A stretch of DNA of 64,000 bases from DATJZG01 sp035499295. GTDB taxonomy: Bacteria; Myxococcota; Myxococcia; Myxococcales; Anaeromyxobacteraceae. Under the pieces are notes generated by a model. That model had not been told where the DNA came from and made no database searches. It saw nothing but the letters and a program-made list of their open reading frames with translations. Positions 43,358-50,222 of this stretch are shown piece by piece. The position numbers and the translations under genes are program-made. The stretch is from assembly GCA_035499295.1 (NCBI GenBank), contig DATJZG010000150.1, positions 1 to 64,000 on the forward strand. The letters run 5' to 3'. Within the stretch, counting starts at the first letter, position 1. The number at the start of each line of letters is the position of its first letter.

Positions 43358-44182
43358 ATGTTTCGCGCCCCGATGCGCCGGAAATCGACCGCGCCGCTGG
43401 CGGCGGCCCTCCTCGCCCTCTTCCTCTCCGCCTGCGCCAGGAAGGCCCCGGCGGTGAAGTACGAGAGCCCGGCCGAGGAGGACTACGCGGCCGCCACCCG
43501 GCTCCTCGACAGCCACGACTTCGTCGACGCGCAGAAGATGTTCGAGCGGGTGCGCACCAAGTACCCCTACTCGAAGTACTCGGCGCTCTCGGACCTCCGG
43601 CTCGCCGACCTCAAGTTCGCCCAGCAGAAGTACGTGGAGGCGGCCGACGCCTACACCACCTTCGTGAAGCTCCATCCCAACAACCCCGAGGTGGACTACG
43701 CCGCGTATCGCTCGGCGGTGTCGCGCTGGCAAGAGGCCCCGAGCGACTTCTTCTTCTTCCCCCCGGTCTACGAGCGGGACCTCACCCAGGTGATCCAGGC
43801 GGAGGCCGCCATCTCCGACTTCCTGAAGAAGTACCCGGACTCGAAGTACCTGGCGGAGGCGAAGGCGCTCCAGGCGAAGATCCAGGGCATCATGATGGCG
43901 CGCGACTGGTACGCCTTCGAGTTCTACCAGAAGCGGGAGAAGTGGCAGGGCTGCGCCTACCGGCTGGAGCGCATCCTCAAGGACTTCCCGGGCAACCCGC
44001 GCGAGCCCGAGGCGCTCTACGAGCTCGCGGGCGCGTACGCGAAGCTCCAGGAGCGCTACCGCGCCCAGCAGGCGCTGCAGCAGCTCATCGTGCGCTACCC
44101 CGCGAGCTCCTACAAGCCGCGGGCGGAGAAGCTCCTTGCGGACCTCCGGTCGCAGCCCGAGCCGGCGAAGCCCAACCAGTGA
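43358..44182 (+). CDS. bamD: Outer-membrane assembly lipoprotein BamD
   Basis: A 274-residue lipoprotein of the BAM complex. Lipobox FLSACA; TPR-like repeats with DAQKMFERVRTKYPYSKYS, YVEAADAYTTFVKLHPNNP, and AISDFLKKYPDSKYLAEA. It inserts barrel proteins with BamA. The VSRWQEAPSDFFFFPPVYERDLT segment is the conserved loop. Starts one base after recX. Confidence 0.93.
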   Translation: MFRAPMRRKSTAPLAAALLALFLSACARKAPAVKYESPAEEDYAAATRLLDSHDFVDAQKMFERVRTKYPYSKYSALSDLRLADLKFAQQKYVEAADAYTTFVKLHPNNPEVDYAAYRSAVSRWQEAPSDFFFFPPVYERDLTQVIQAEAAISDFLKKYPDSKYLAEAKALQAKIQGIMMARDWYAFEFYQKREKWQGCAYRLERILKDFPGNPREPEALYELAGAYAKLQERYRAQQALQQLIVRYPASSYKPRAEKLLADLRSQPEPAKPNQ

Positions 44183-44948
44183 CCTGGGGCTGGGAAGCCG
44201 CCGCTTCCGCCCGAGCTTCCGCCACGGCGCCCCCTACCTCGTGCCGCTGCTGCTCGCGGGCGGCGCCGCCGCGGCCCTGTGGATCTGGCGCGGAGAGATC
44301 GCCACCGCCGGCAGCTCGCTGACGCTCGAGAGCCCCGAGACCCAGGTGAGGAGGGCGCTCGAGCACCAGAACCGGGCCCACCTCGAGGACGTCTACGGCT
44401 TCCAGTCCGGCGGCACCCTGGAGCTCGTGCCGGTGCGCTACTCGGAGGTGGTGCCGCAGGTGGAGGGGAACCGCGCCACGGTGGTGGCGCTGCTCGACGC
44501 CGAGGGCCGGGCCGCCTGGCGCGATCGCAAGGCCGAGGTCTCCTACATCGGGCGCGAGCAGTTCCACATGAAGCCCTGCACCATCGCGCTCTGGTGCGCG
44601 GAGGGGGACCAGTTCTCGCGGCTGCGCGGCGTGCTGCGCACCCTCTTTCGCCGTCTCGACGCCGAGGAGGGGCGCGACCCCGCCGCCTACGCGGCCCTCG
44701 TGTCGGCCGGCTACCGGGACGGCACCGCCGACCGGGCCGCGCTCCTCGCCCGGCTCCGGGCCGAGCTCTCGCGCCCGCCGCCGGGCGCGGTGCGCCTGGT
44801 GGCATGGCAGGTGCGGGTCGATCGCGACGGGGCCGAGGTGGGAGAGGACCGGGAGGTCACCGCCCCGGGCGGCGAAACCCGGCGAGGCCGCTCGCGATAT
44901 CGCCTGGTGCGCGAGGGCGAGCGCTGGCTGTTCGCGTCGGGCCTGTGA
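44136..44948 (+). CDS. Membrane-anchored protein of unknown function
   Basis: An up to 270-residue protein. One N-terminal membrane helix (YLVPLLLAGGAAAALWIW) is followed by a soluble region with VRRALEHQNRAHLEDVYGFQSGG and a Cys-containing PCTIALWCAEGDQF, and ending GETRRGRSRYRLVREGERWLF. The only in-frame ATG overlaps bamD by 47 bases; a non-ATG start nearer 44184 is possible. Placement between bamD and a TPR gene suggests an envelope role. Confidence 0.65.
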   Translation: MRTSGRSPSRRSPTSDLGLGSRRFRPSFRHGAPYLVPLLLAGGAAAALWIWRGEIATAGSSLTLESPETQVRRALEHQNRAHLEDVYGFQSGGTLELVPVRYSEVVPQVEGNRATVVALLDAEGRAAWRDRKAEVSYIGREQFHMKPCTIALWCAEGDQFSRLRGVLRTLFRRLDAEEGRDPAAYAALVSAGYRDGTADRAALLARLRAELSRPPPGAVRLVAWQVRVDRDGAEVGEDREVTAPGGETRRGRSRYRLVREGERWLFASGL

Positions 44949-44992
44949 GGCGGGAGCCCAGGTGGTAGACTTCGCCCTTCCGGGAGAATGCG

Positions 44993-45724
44993 ATGGACGA
45001 CCTCCTCAAGGAAAAACTGGCGCTGGGGCGCTTCCATTACACTCGCAAGGAGTTCGCCCGCGCCGAGCAGTACCTGACCCAGGTGGTGGAGGAGAACCAG
45101 TCGTTCGCCGACGTCTACAACATGCTCGGCGTCTGCTACCACGACCAGGGGCAGTACCAGAAGGCGCAGCGCGCCTTCGAGGCGGCCCTGCGCATCAACC
45201 CCGGCTACACCGACGCCGCGCTCAACCTGGCCATCACCTACAACGACACCGGCAAGTACCGGGAGGCCCAGGAGGCGTACCAGCAGGCGCTCATGCGCTC
45301 CGGCGCCGCCCCCGGCCGGCTCGACCACTTCGTGCGCGGCAAGCTCGCCAACATGTACGCCGAGGTCGGGGACGTCTACCTCTCCTCCGGCCTCTACGCC
45401 GAGGCCATCGCCGAGTACCAGCGGGCGCTCAGCCTCTGCCCCACCTTCGTGGACATCCGGGCGCAGCTCGCCGGCGCCTACCGCGACTGGGGGCGCCGCG
45501 ACGAGGCCATCGCCGAGTACTCGGAGATCGTGCGCCAGAACCCGAACTTCATCCCTGCTCGGCTCAACCTGGGGCTGTGCCTGTACGCCGCCGGGCAGAG
45601 GCAGCTCGCGGCCGAGCAGTGGGACACGGTGCTGCGCGTCTCCCCCGGCAACCGGAGCGCCGAGATGTACCTCAAGTTCGCGGGCACGAACGGCGCCGAT
45701 GCGTCGCCGGCCGCCTCCACCTAG
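44993..45724 (+). CDS. TPR-repeat protein
   Basis: A 243-residue protein made of about six tetratricopeptide repeats, such as YNMLGVCYHDQGQYQKAQ, NLAITYNDTGKYREAQEAY and YAEAIAEYQRALSLCPTF. No signal peptide, so it is probably a cytoplasmic scaffold. It is followed by selD with 12 bases between the stop and the selD ATG, so the two are probably co-transcribed. Confidence 0.85.
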   Translation: MDDLLKEKLALGRFHYTRKEFARAEQYLTQVVEENQSFADVYNMLGVCYHDQGQYQKAQRAFEAALRINPGYTDAALNLAITYNDTGKYREAQEAYQQALMRSGAAPGRLDHFVRGKLANMYAEVGDVYLSSGLYAEAIAEYQRALSLCPTFVDIRAQLAGAYRDWGRRDEAIAEYSEIVRQNPNFIPARLNLGLCLYAAGQRQLAAEQWDTVLRVSPGNRSAEMYLKFAGTNGADASPAAST

Positions 45725-45736
45725 AATAGACCCCCT

Positions 45737-46786
45737 ATGGAGACCGGAAGGGTGAGGCTCACCACCCTGTCGCACGGGGCGGGTTGAGCCTGCAAGATCC
45801 GCCCCGCGGACTTGGCGCAGGTCCTGCGCCGGCTGCCGAAGGTGGAGGATGCGCGCGCGCTCGTCGGGCACGAGACGCGCGACGACGCCGCCGTGTACCG
45901 CCTCTCCGCCACCGAGGCGGTGGTGGAGACGGCGGACTTCTTCACCCCGGTGGTCGACGACCCCTACTGGTTCGGGCGCATCGCCGCCGCCAACGCCTTC
46001 TCCGACATCTGGGCCATGGGCGCCCGGCCGCTCTTCGCCCTCAACCTCGTCTGTTTCCCGGCGAGGCAGCTGCCGCTCGAGGTGCTCGGCGAGATCCTGC
46101 GCGGCGGCTCGGAGGCCGCCGCCTTGGCCGGCGCCCCGGTCCTCGGCGGGCACAGCATCGACGACCCCGAGCCCAAGTACGGCATGGCGGTGACGGGCAT
46201 CGTCCACCCCGACCGCATCCTGCGAAACGTGGGCGCCCGCCCGGGCGACCAGCTCCTCCTGACGAAGCCGCTCGGCTCGGGCATCCTCACCACCGCCATC
46301 AAGCGCGGCACCGCCAGCGCCGCGGAGGTGGAGCTCGTCACCGGAGTGATGGCCGAGCTCAACCGGGCCGCGGGCGAGGTCCTGGCGGCGAGCGGCGCCG
46401 TCTCGGCCCTCACCGACGTCACCGGCTTCGGGCTCCTCGGCCACGCCTGGGAGATGGCGGAGGGCTCGCGCGCTCGGCTCCGCATCGAGGCGGCGCGGGT
46501 GCCGGTCCTGCCGGGGGTCCGGGAGCTGGCGGAGAGAGACGTGGTGCCCGGCGGGAGCAAGGCCAACCTGGAGTGGGTCCGGCCCCACGTGCGCTTCGGG
46601 AAGGGGATCGACCGGACCACCGAGCTCGTGCTCGCCGACGCCCAGACGAACGGCGGGCTGCTCGCCGCGGTGCGCGCGGAGAAGCTTCCCGGTCTCCTGC
46701 AGGAGCTCGCCGGGCGGGGCGTCCGGGCCGAGCGCGTGGGCGAGGTGCGGGACGCGCCCGAGGAGGCGGTGCTCGAGGTGGCCTAG
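45737..46786 (+). CDS. selD: Selenophosphate synthetase SelD containing selenocysteine
   Basis: SelD makes selenophosphate from selenide and ATP for selenocysteine and selenouridine. Read from the ATG at 45737, the N-terminus is TLSHGAG-U-ACK with an in-frame TGA at 45785-45787 exactly at residue 17, the catalytic position (Cys or Sec in known SelD). Reading continues in frame to a normal SelD: VEDARALVGHETRDDAAVY, TADFFTPVVDDPY, NAFSDIWAMGARP, DVTGFGLLGHAWE, and NGGLLAA. A conventional gene caller would start it at 45812 and lose the active site. Total length is 349 residues including Sec. Confidence 0.93.
45789..45821 (+). promoter_or_regulatory. Candidate SECIS hairpin after the selD TGA
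   Basis: Starting two bases after the TGA, CCTGC pairs with GCAGG, AAG with CTT and TCCGC with GCGGA around a CCC loop, with one single-base bulge and one three-base bulge. Bacterial SECIS elements lie directly after the UGA like this. The apical loop lacks the GGUC-type bases of E. coli fdhF, so SelB recognition would have to differ. Confidence 0.55.
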
Positions 46787-46815
46787 GGTGCCGTCCGGCC
46801 GTAGAATTCCTGGCG

Positions 46816-47577
46816 ATGCTCTGGGCACTCGCGGCCGCGCTGGCCCTCGCCGCGCCGAAGCCGAAGGCCCCGCCGCCGACCCCGGTCTTGGTGGCGATCG
46901 ATCCCGGCCACGGCGGGGAGAGGGAGGGTGCGGTCTCCGCCGACGGGGCGGCGGAGAAGGACCTCACCCTCCAGATCGCCCGGCGGCTGAAGGCGAGGCT
47001 CGAGCGGCTCGGGGCCCGGGTCCTGCTGACGAGGAGCGGCGACGACTCGGTGCCGCTCGCCCAGCGGGCCGCGCTCGCCAACGCCGAGAGGGCCGACGTC
47101 TTCGTCTCCATCCACCTGAACGCCATGCCCGGGGCCGCCCGCAAGCGGGCCCGCGGCTTCGAGACCTACTTCCTCTCGGCCGACGCGAGCGACGCCTCGG
47201 CGACCGCGGTGGCGGCGCGCGAGAACGCCGACCGCCTCTCGGGCGAGCCCGAGGTGGACTCCTCCGACGCCGTGGCCGGGATCCTCGCCGACCTGGAGGA
47301 CACCGCCAACCTCTCCGAGAGCTCGCGTCTCGCCTACACCCTGCACGAGTCCCTGCTCCGGGGCACCGGCGGCGAGGACCGCGGGGTGAAGCAGGCCCCC
47401 TTCTACGTGCTCGCCGGGGCGAGGATGCCGGCGGTGCTCCTCGAGCTCGGGTTCCTCTCCCACCCGGCCGAGGCTCGGCTGCTCCGGAGCGCCTCGTACC
47501 AGGACGCGCTGGCTCGGGCCATCGCCGACGGGATCCTCGCCTGGCGCCTCCGCGGAAGGCGCGCGGCGCTGCCGTAG
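46816..47577 (+). CDS. N-acetylmuramoyl-L-alanine amidase (AmiC-type)
   Basis: A 253-residue zinc amidase of the Amidase_3 family. The zinc ligands are in IDPGHGGEREG and VSIHLNA, with an acidic site in VLLELGFLSHP. A hydrophobic N-terminus (MLWALAAALALAAPKPK) acts as signal. It cleaves peptide stems from peptidoglycan during division. Some 29 bases behind selD. Confidence 0.92.
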   Translation: MLWALAAALALAAPKPKAPPPTPVLVAIDPGHGGEREGAVSADGAAEKDLTLQIARRLKARLERLGARVLLTRSGDDSVPLAQRAALANAERADVFVSIHLNAMPGAARKRARGFETYFLSADASDASATAVAARENADRLSGEPEVDSSDAVAGILADLEDTANLSESSRLAYTLHESLLRGTGGEDRGVKQAPFYVLAGARMPAVLLELGFLSHPAEARLLRSASYQDALARAIADGILAWRLRGRRAALP

Positions 47578-47623
47578 GCGGACGCTGCCCTCCCGGCGCG
47601 CGCGGGTTATGATGCCCGGCCCT

Positions 47624-48337
47624 ATGCGCGCCCAAGGCCGACGTCCGGAAGATCTCCGCCCCGTCTCGCTCGAGGTGAACGTGTCGAAGCACGCCGAGGG
47701 CTCCTGCCTGGCGCGCTTCGGCGACACCCAGGTGCTCTGCACCGCCTCCATCGAGGGACGGGTGCCCCCCCATGTCCTCGGCACCGGTGCCGGCTGGGTC
47801 ACCGCCGAGTACGGCATGCTGCCGCGCTCCACCCACGAGCGCATGCAGCGCGAGGCCTCGCGCGGCAAGCAGGGCGGGCGAACGCTCGAGATCCAGCGGC
47901 TGGTGGGGCGGGCGCTCCGCGCCTCCGTTGACCTGCGCGACCTCGGCCAGCGGACCATCACCATCGACTGCGACGTCATCCAGGCGGACGGCGGCACGCG
48001 CACCGCCGCCATCACCGGCGGCTTCGTGGCCCTCGCCCTTGCCACCCGGCGGCTGCGCCGGGACGCGGTGGTGGCGCGGGACCCGGTGCGGCGCCAGGTG
48101 GCGGCGGTGAGCGTGGGCATCGTCGACGGCGAGGTCCGCCTCGACCTCGACTACGAGGAGGACTCGACCGCCGAGGTGGACATGAACGTGGTGGCCACCG
48201 GCGAGCTCGAGCTCGTCGAGGTCCAGGGCACGGCCGAGGGGAAGGCCTTCGGGCGCCCGCTGCTCGACCGCATGCTCGACGCGGCACTGCGGGGGATCGC
48301 CGAGCTCAAGGCCGCGCAGCAGCGAGCGCTCCAGTAG
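47624..48337 (+). CDS. rph: Ribonuclease PH
   Basis: A 237-residue phosphorolytic 3'-5' exonuclease that trims tRNA. MRAQGRRPEDLRPVSLE at the start (so I begin at 47624), GAGWVTAEYGMLPRST, and IDCDVIQADGGTRTAAITGG are diagnostic. It lies shortly upstream of rdgB and the tRNA cluster, which fits the common rph-rdgB pair. Confidence 0.97.
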   Translation: MRAQGRRPEDLRPVSLEVNVSKHAEGSCLARFGDTQVLCTASIEGRVPPHVLGTGAGWVTAEYGMLPRSTHERMQREASRGKQGGRTLEIQRLVGRALRASVDLRDLGQRTITIDCDVIQADGGTRTAAITGGFVALALATRRLRRDAVVARDPVRRQVAAVSVGIVDGEVRLDLDYEEDSTAEVDMNVVATGELELVEVQGTAEGKAFGRPLLDRMLDAALRGIAELKAAQQRALQ

Positions 48338-48348
48338 GCCGGGACCCG

Positions 48349-48978
48349 ATGGACCTCCTCTTCGGAACGCGGAACCCGGGGAAACTGAGGGAGCTGCGAC
48401 GCCTGGTCGCCGGCCTTCCCATCCGAGTCCTCTCGCTCGACGACCTTCCAGCGGAGGTGGGGGAGGTGGTCGAGGACGGGAGCACCTTCGCGGAGAACGC
48501 CCGCAAGAAGGCGTCCGCCTACGCGCGCGCCTCCGGCCTCCACGCCGTGGCCGACGACTCGGGCCTGTGCGTCGACGCGCTCTGGGGCAAACCCGGGATC
48601 CACTCGGCGCGCTACTCGGAGGAGCAGGCCCCCGGCCTCTCCGGTCGCGAGCGGGACCGGGCGAACAACGAGAAGCTGCTCTTCGTGCTGCGGGGCGTCT
48701 TCCCCGAGCACCGGGGAGGGGAGTACCGCGCCGTGGTGGCGCTCGCGGCCCCCGACGGGACCGTCGTCGCCGCCGAGGAGGGCTCGTGCCGGGGGGTGAT
48801 CGGGGAAGATCCGCGCGGGGAGGAGGGATTCGGCTACGACCCCGTCTTCTCGCCGGAGGCCGCCCCGGGCCGGACCATGGCGGAGCTCACCGCCGCGGAA
48901 AAGGACGCCCTCTCCCACCGGGGCGAGGCCATGCGCAAGCTCATCCCCAAGCTGCGCGAGGTCGCGGCGACCCTTTGA
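48349..48978 (+). CDS. rdgB: Non-canonical purine NTP pyrophosphatase RdgB/HAM1
   Basis: A 209-residue enzyme that removes dITP and XTP. FGTRNPGKLRELRRL, TFAENARKKASAYA, VADDSGLCVDALWGKPGIHSARYS, and GFGYDPVFSPE are the conserved blocks. Starts 11 bases after rph. Confidence 0.97.
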   Translation: MDLLFGTRNPGKLRELRRLVAGLPIRVLSLDDLPAEVGEVVEDGSTFAENARKKASAYARASGLHAVADDSGLCVDALWGKPGIHSARYSEEQAPGLSGRERDRANNEKLLFVLRGVFPEHRGGEYRAVVALAAPDGTVVAAEEGSCRGVIGEDPRGEEGFGYDPVFSPEAAPGRTMAELTAAEKDALSHRGEAMRKLIPKLREVAATL

Positions 48979-49003
48979 CAAAACCGGGGCGGGGCGCTAG
49001 ACA
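48975..49003 (+). promoter_or_regulatory. Strong sigma-70 promoter of the tRNA cluster
   Basis: TTGACA, 17-base spacer, TAGACA; the -35 box starts inside the last codons of rdgB. About 50 bases later the first tRNA begins. A near-consensus match for a stable-RNA promoter. Confidence 0.8.
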
Positions 49004-49053
49004 CGGCCCTCTCGGAACGGGGCCGGAGGGTACGCGTCTCCCCGAGTGGTTTC

Positions 49054-49127
49054 CGGGGCGTAGCGCAGCCTGGTAGCGCGCCTGCCTTGGGCGCAGGAGG
49101 TCGCGGGTCCAAATCCCGCCGCCCCGA
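49054..49127 (+). tRNA. tRNA-Pro (anticodon TGG)
   Basis: Acceptor stem CGGGGCG pairs with CGCCCCG; anticodon stem CCTGC/GCAGG holds loop CTTGGGC, anticodon TGG. T-arm GCGGG/CCCGC with loop TCCAAAT. The CCA end is not encoded. Confidence 0.95.
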
Positions 49128-49200
49128 CTCTTTGACATGTGGATCGGATGGACGGGGCGGACGAGGGCCCCGGGGCAAGTGGTACAACGACATCGGCTCT

Positions 49201-49274
49201 GCGCCCGTAGCTCAGCTGGATAGAGCAGCGGCCTTCTAAGCCGCGGGTCGGGGGTTCGACTCCCTCCGGGCGCG
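49201..49274 (+). tRNA. tRNA-Arg (anticodon TCT)
   Basis: Acceptor GCGCCCG pairs with CGGGCGC; anticodon stem GCGGC/GCCGC with loop CTTCTAA, anticodon TCT. D-arm and T-arm (TTCGACT loop) are normal. CCA is not encoded. Confidence 0.95.
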
Positions 49275-49303
49275 CTCCCTAGGAGGGGCCTCGAAAGAAA
49301 TGT

Positions 49304-49377
49304 GGTGAGTGTAGCTCAATCGGTAGAGCACTGGACTGTGGATCCGGGGGTTAAGGGTTCGAGCCCCTTCACTCACC
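49304..49377 (+). tRNA. tRNA-His (anticodon GTG)
   Basis: The extra G at -1 (49304) faces C at 49377, as in tRNA-His. Acceptor GTGAGTG pairs with CACTCAC. Anticodon stem CTGGA/TCCGG with loop CTGTGGA, anticodon GTG. Confidence 0.95.
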
Positions 49378-49414
49378 CACCTCATTCACGAACCGAGAAA
49401 GAGAGACGACGTTC

Positions 49415-49488
49415 GCGCCCGTAGCTCAGTTGGATAGAGCGTCGGCCTTCGAAGCCGCAGGTCGGGGGTTCGATTCCCTCCGGGCGCG
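49415..49488 (+). tRNA. tRNA-Arg (anticodon TCG)
   Basis: Same acceptor stem as the TCT species (GCGCCCG/CGGGCGC); loop CTTCGAA gives anticodon TCG. The two Arg tRNAs differ mainly in the anticodon loop and variable region, indicating duplication. Confidence 0.95.
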
Positions 49489-49526
49489 CTCCACCCTCGA
49501 AGGAGGAAAAAGGCGAGGAACGGCCG

Positions 49527-49555
49527 TTGACAAGGCGCGCTTCGCGCTGTTAGAT
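49527..49555 (+). promoter_or_regulatory. Sigma-70 promoter for tRNA-Lys
   Basis: TTGACA, 17-base spacer, TTAGAT, ending 26 bases before tRNA-Lys. A separate promoter for the last tRNA of the cluster. Confidence 0.7.
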
Positions 49556-49580
49556 CCGCCGCCTTTCGGCCATCCCATCC

Positions 49581-49656
49581 GGGCGCATAGCTCAACTGGC
49601 AGAGCAATGGACTCTTAATCCATAGGTTGAAGGTTCGATTCCTTCTGCGCTCACCA
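49581..49656 (+). tRNA. tRNA-Lys (anticodon CTT)
   Basis: Acceptor GGGCGCA pairs with TGCGCTC (one G-T pair); anticodon stem ATGGA/TCCAT with loop CTCTTAA, anticodon CTT. T-arm GAAGG/CCTTC. Encoded CCA at 49654-49656, unlike the other four. Confidence 0.95.
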
Positions 49657-50222
49657 AAATCCACTCCGACCGAAGTGGTTACTCGGCCCCCTGCGGAGTT
49701 CCCAGGGGGCTTCGTATTTTCCGGGCGGCCAAGCGAGCGCGGGGCGTACCCTGCGCGGAGCCGGAGGCCCGCCGAGCCGCGGGCGGGCGACGGTTCCGCT
49801 CTCTCCGTGCGCGCCCGCGCCCGGTGGGCTCGAGTGCTGGCAGCGCCGCCGGAGGTGGTCTCACCGCCGCGAGGGCCATCGAGAATGGCGAAGGAGATCG
49901 CCGTCGAACGGTGAGGGTCGGCCTCTGGCAGGGCGCGCTCGCGGCCGGGCCGTCCCTCCCGCTGTGCCTGGTCCTGGCGGCCCGGGCCTCGACCCTGGGA
50001 CGATCTTCCCCTTTTTCGCGGCCCTGACGACCTCCGCGGCCGCGTGCCGGGTCGCGGCCGCCCCGCGCCGCGGGTCCGGTCCTTGGCACGGAAGGGGCGC
50101 GTCGCTCCTGCGTTGACGGGCATCAAGCCGGGTGCGCCGCGCCCCGTGATACGCGTTGAGTGAACTGGGTTCCGGTCCGTCGGGTCACCCCCTGCGCTGA
50201 GCCCGGGTCGGGAGGAGCGCCC
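49657..50222. other. Gap after the tRNA cluster
   Basis: 565 bases with no gene I can support. It begins with the terminator listed next. The short frames inside look compositional. No integrase or attachment-site duplicate of the tRNA-Lys end is visible. Confidence 0.5.
49686..49720 (+). terminator. Intrinsic terminator of the tRNA operon
   Basis: Stem GCCCCCTG with CAGGGGGC, 9-base loop, followed by a T-rich tail (TTCGTATTTT), 29 bases after tRNA-Lys. A classical factor-independent terminator. Confidence 0.88.

Noticed and set aside
45812..46786. selD starting at TTG 45812 without selenocysteine
   Set aside because: This would lose the catalytic Sec/Cys and Lys segment that every SelD needs; the upstream in-frame segment matches SelD exactly.
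49581..49656. tRNA-Lys as an integration site of a mobile element
   Set aside because: No integrase, no direct repeat of the tRNA 3' end, and no change in gene type beyond surface proteins.
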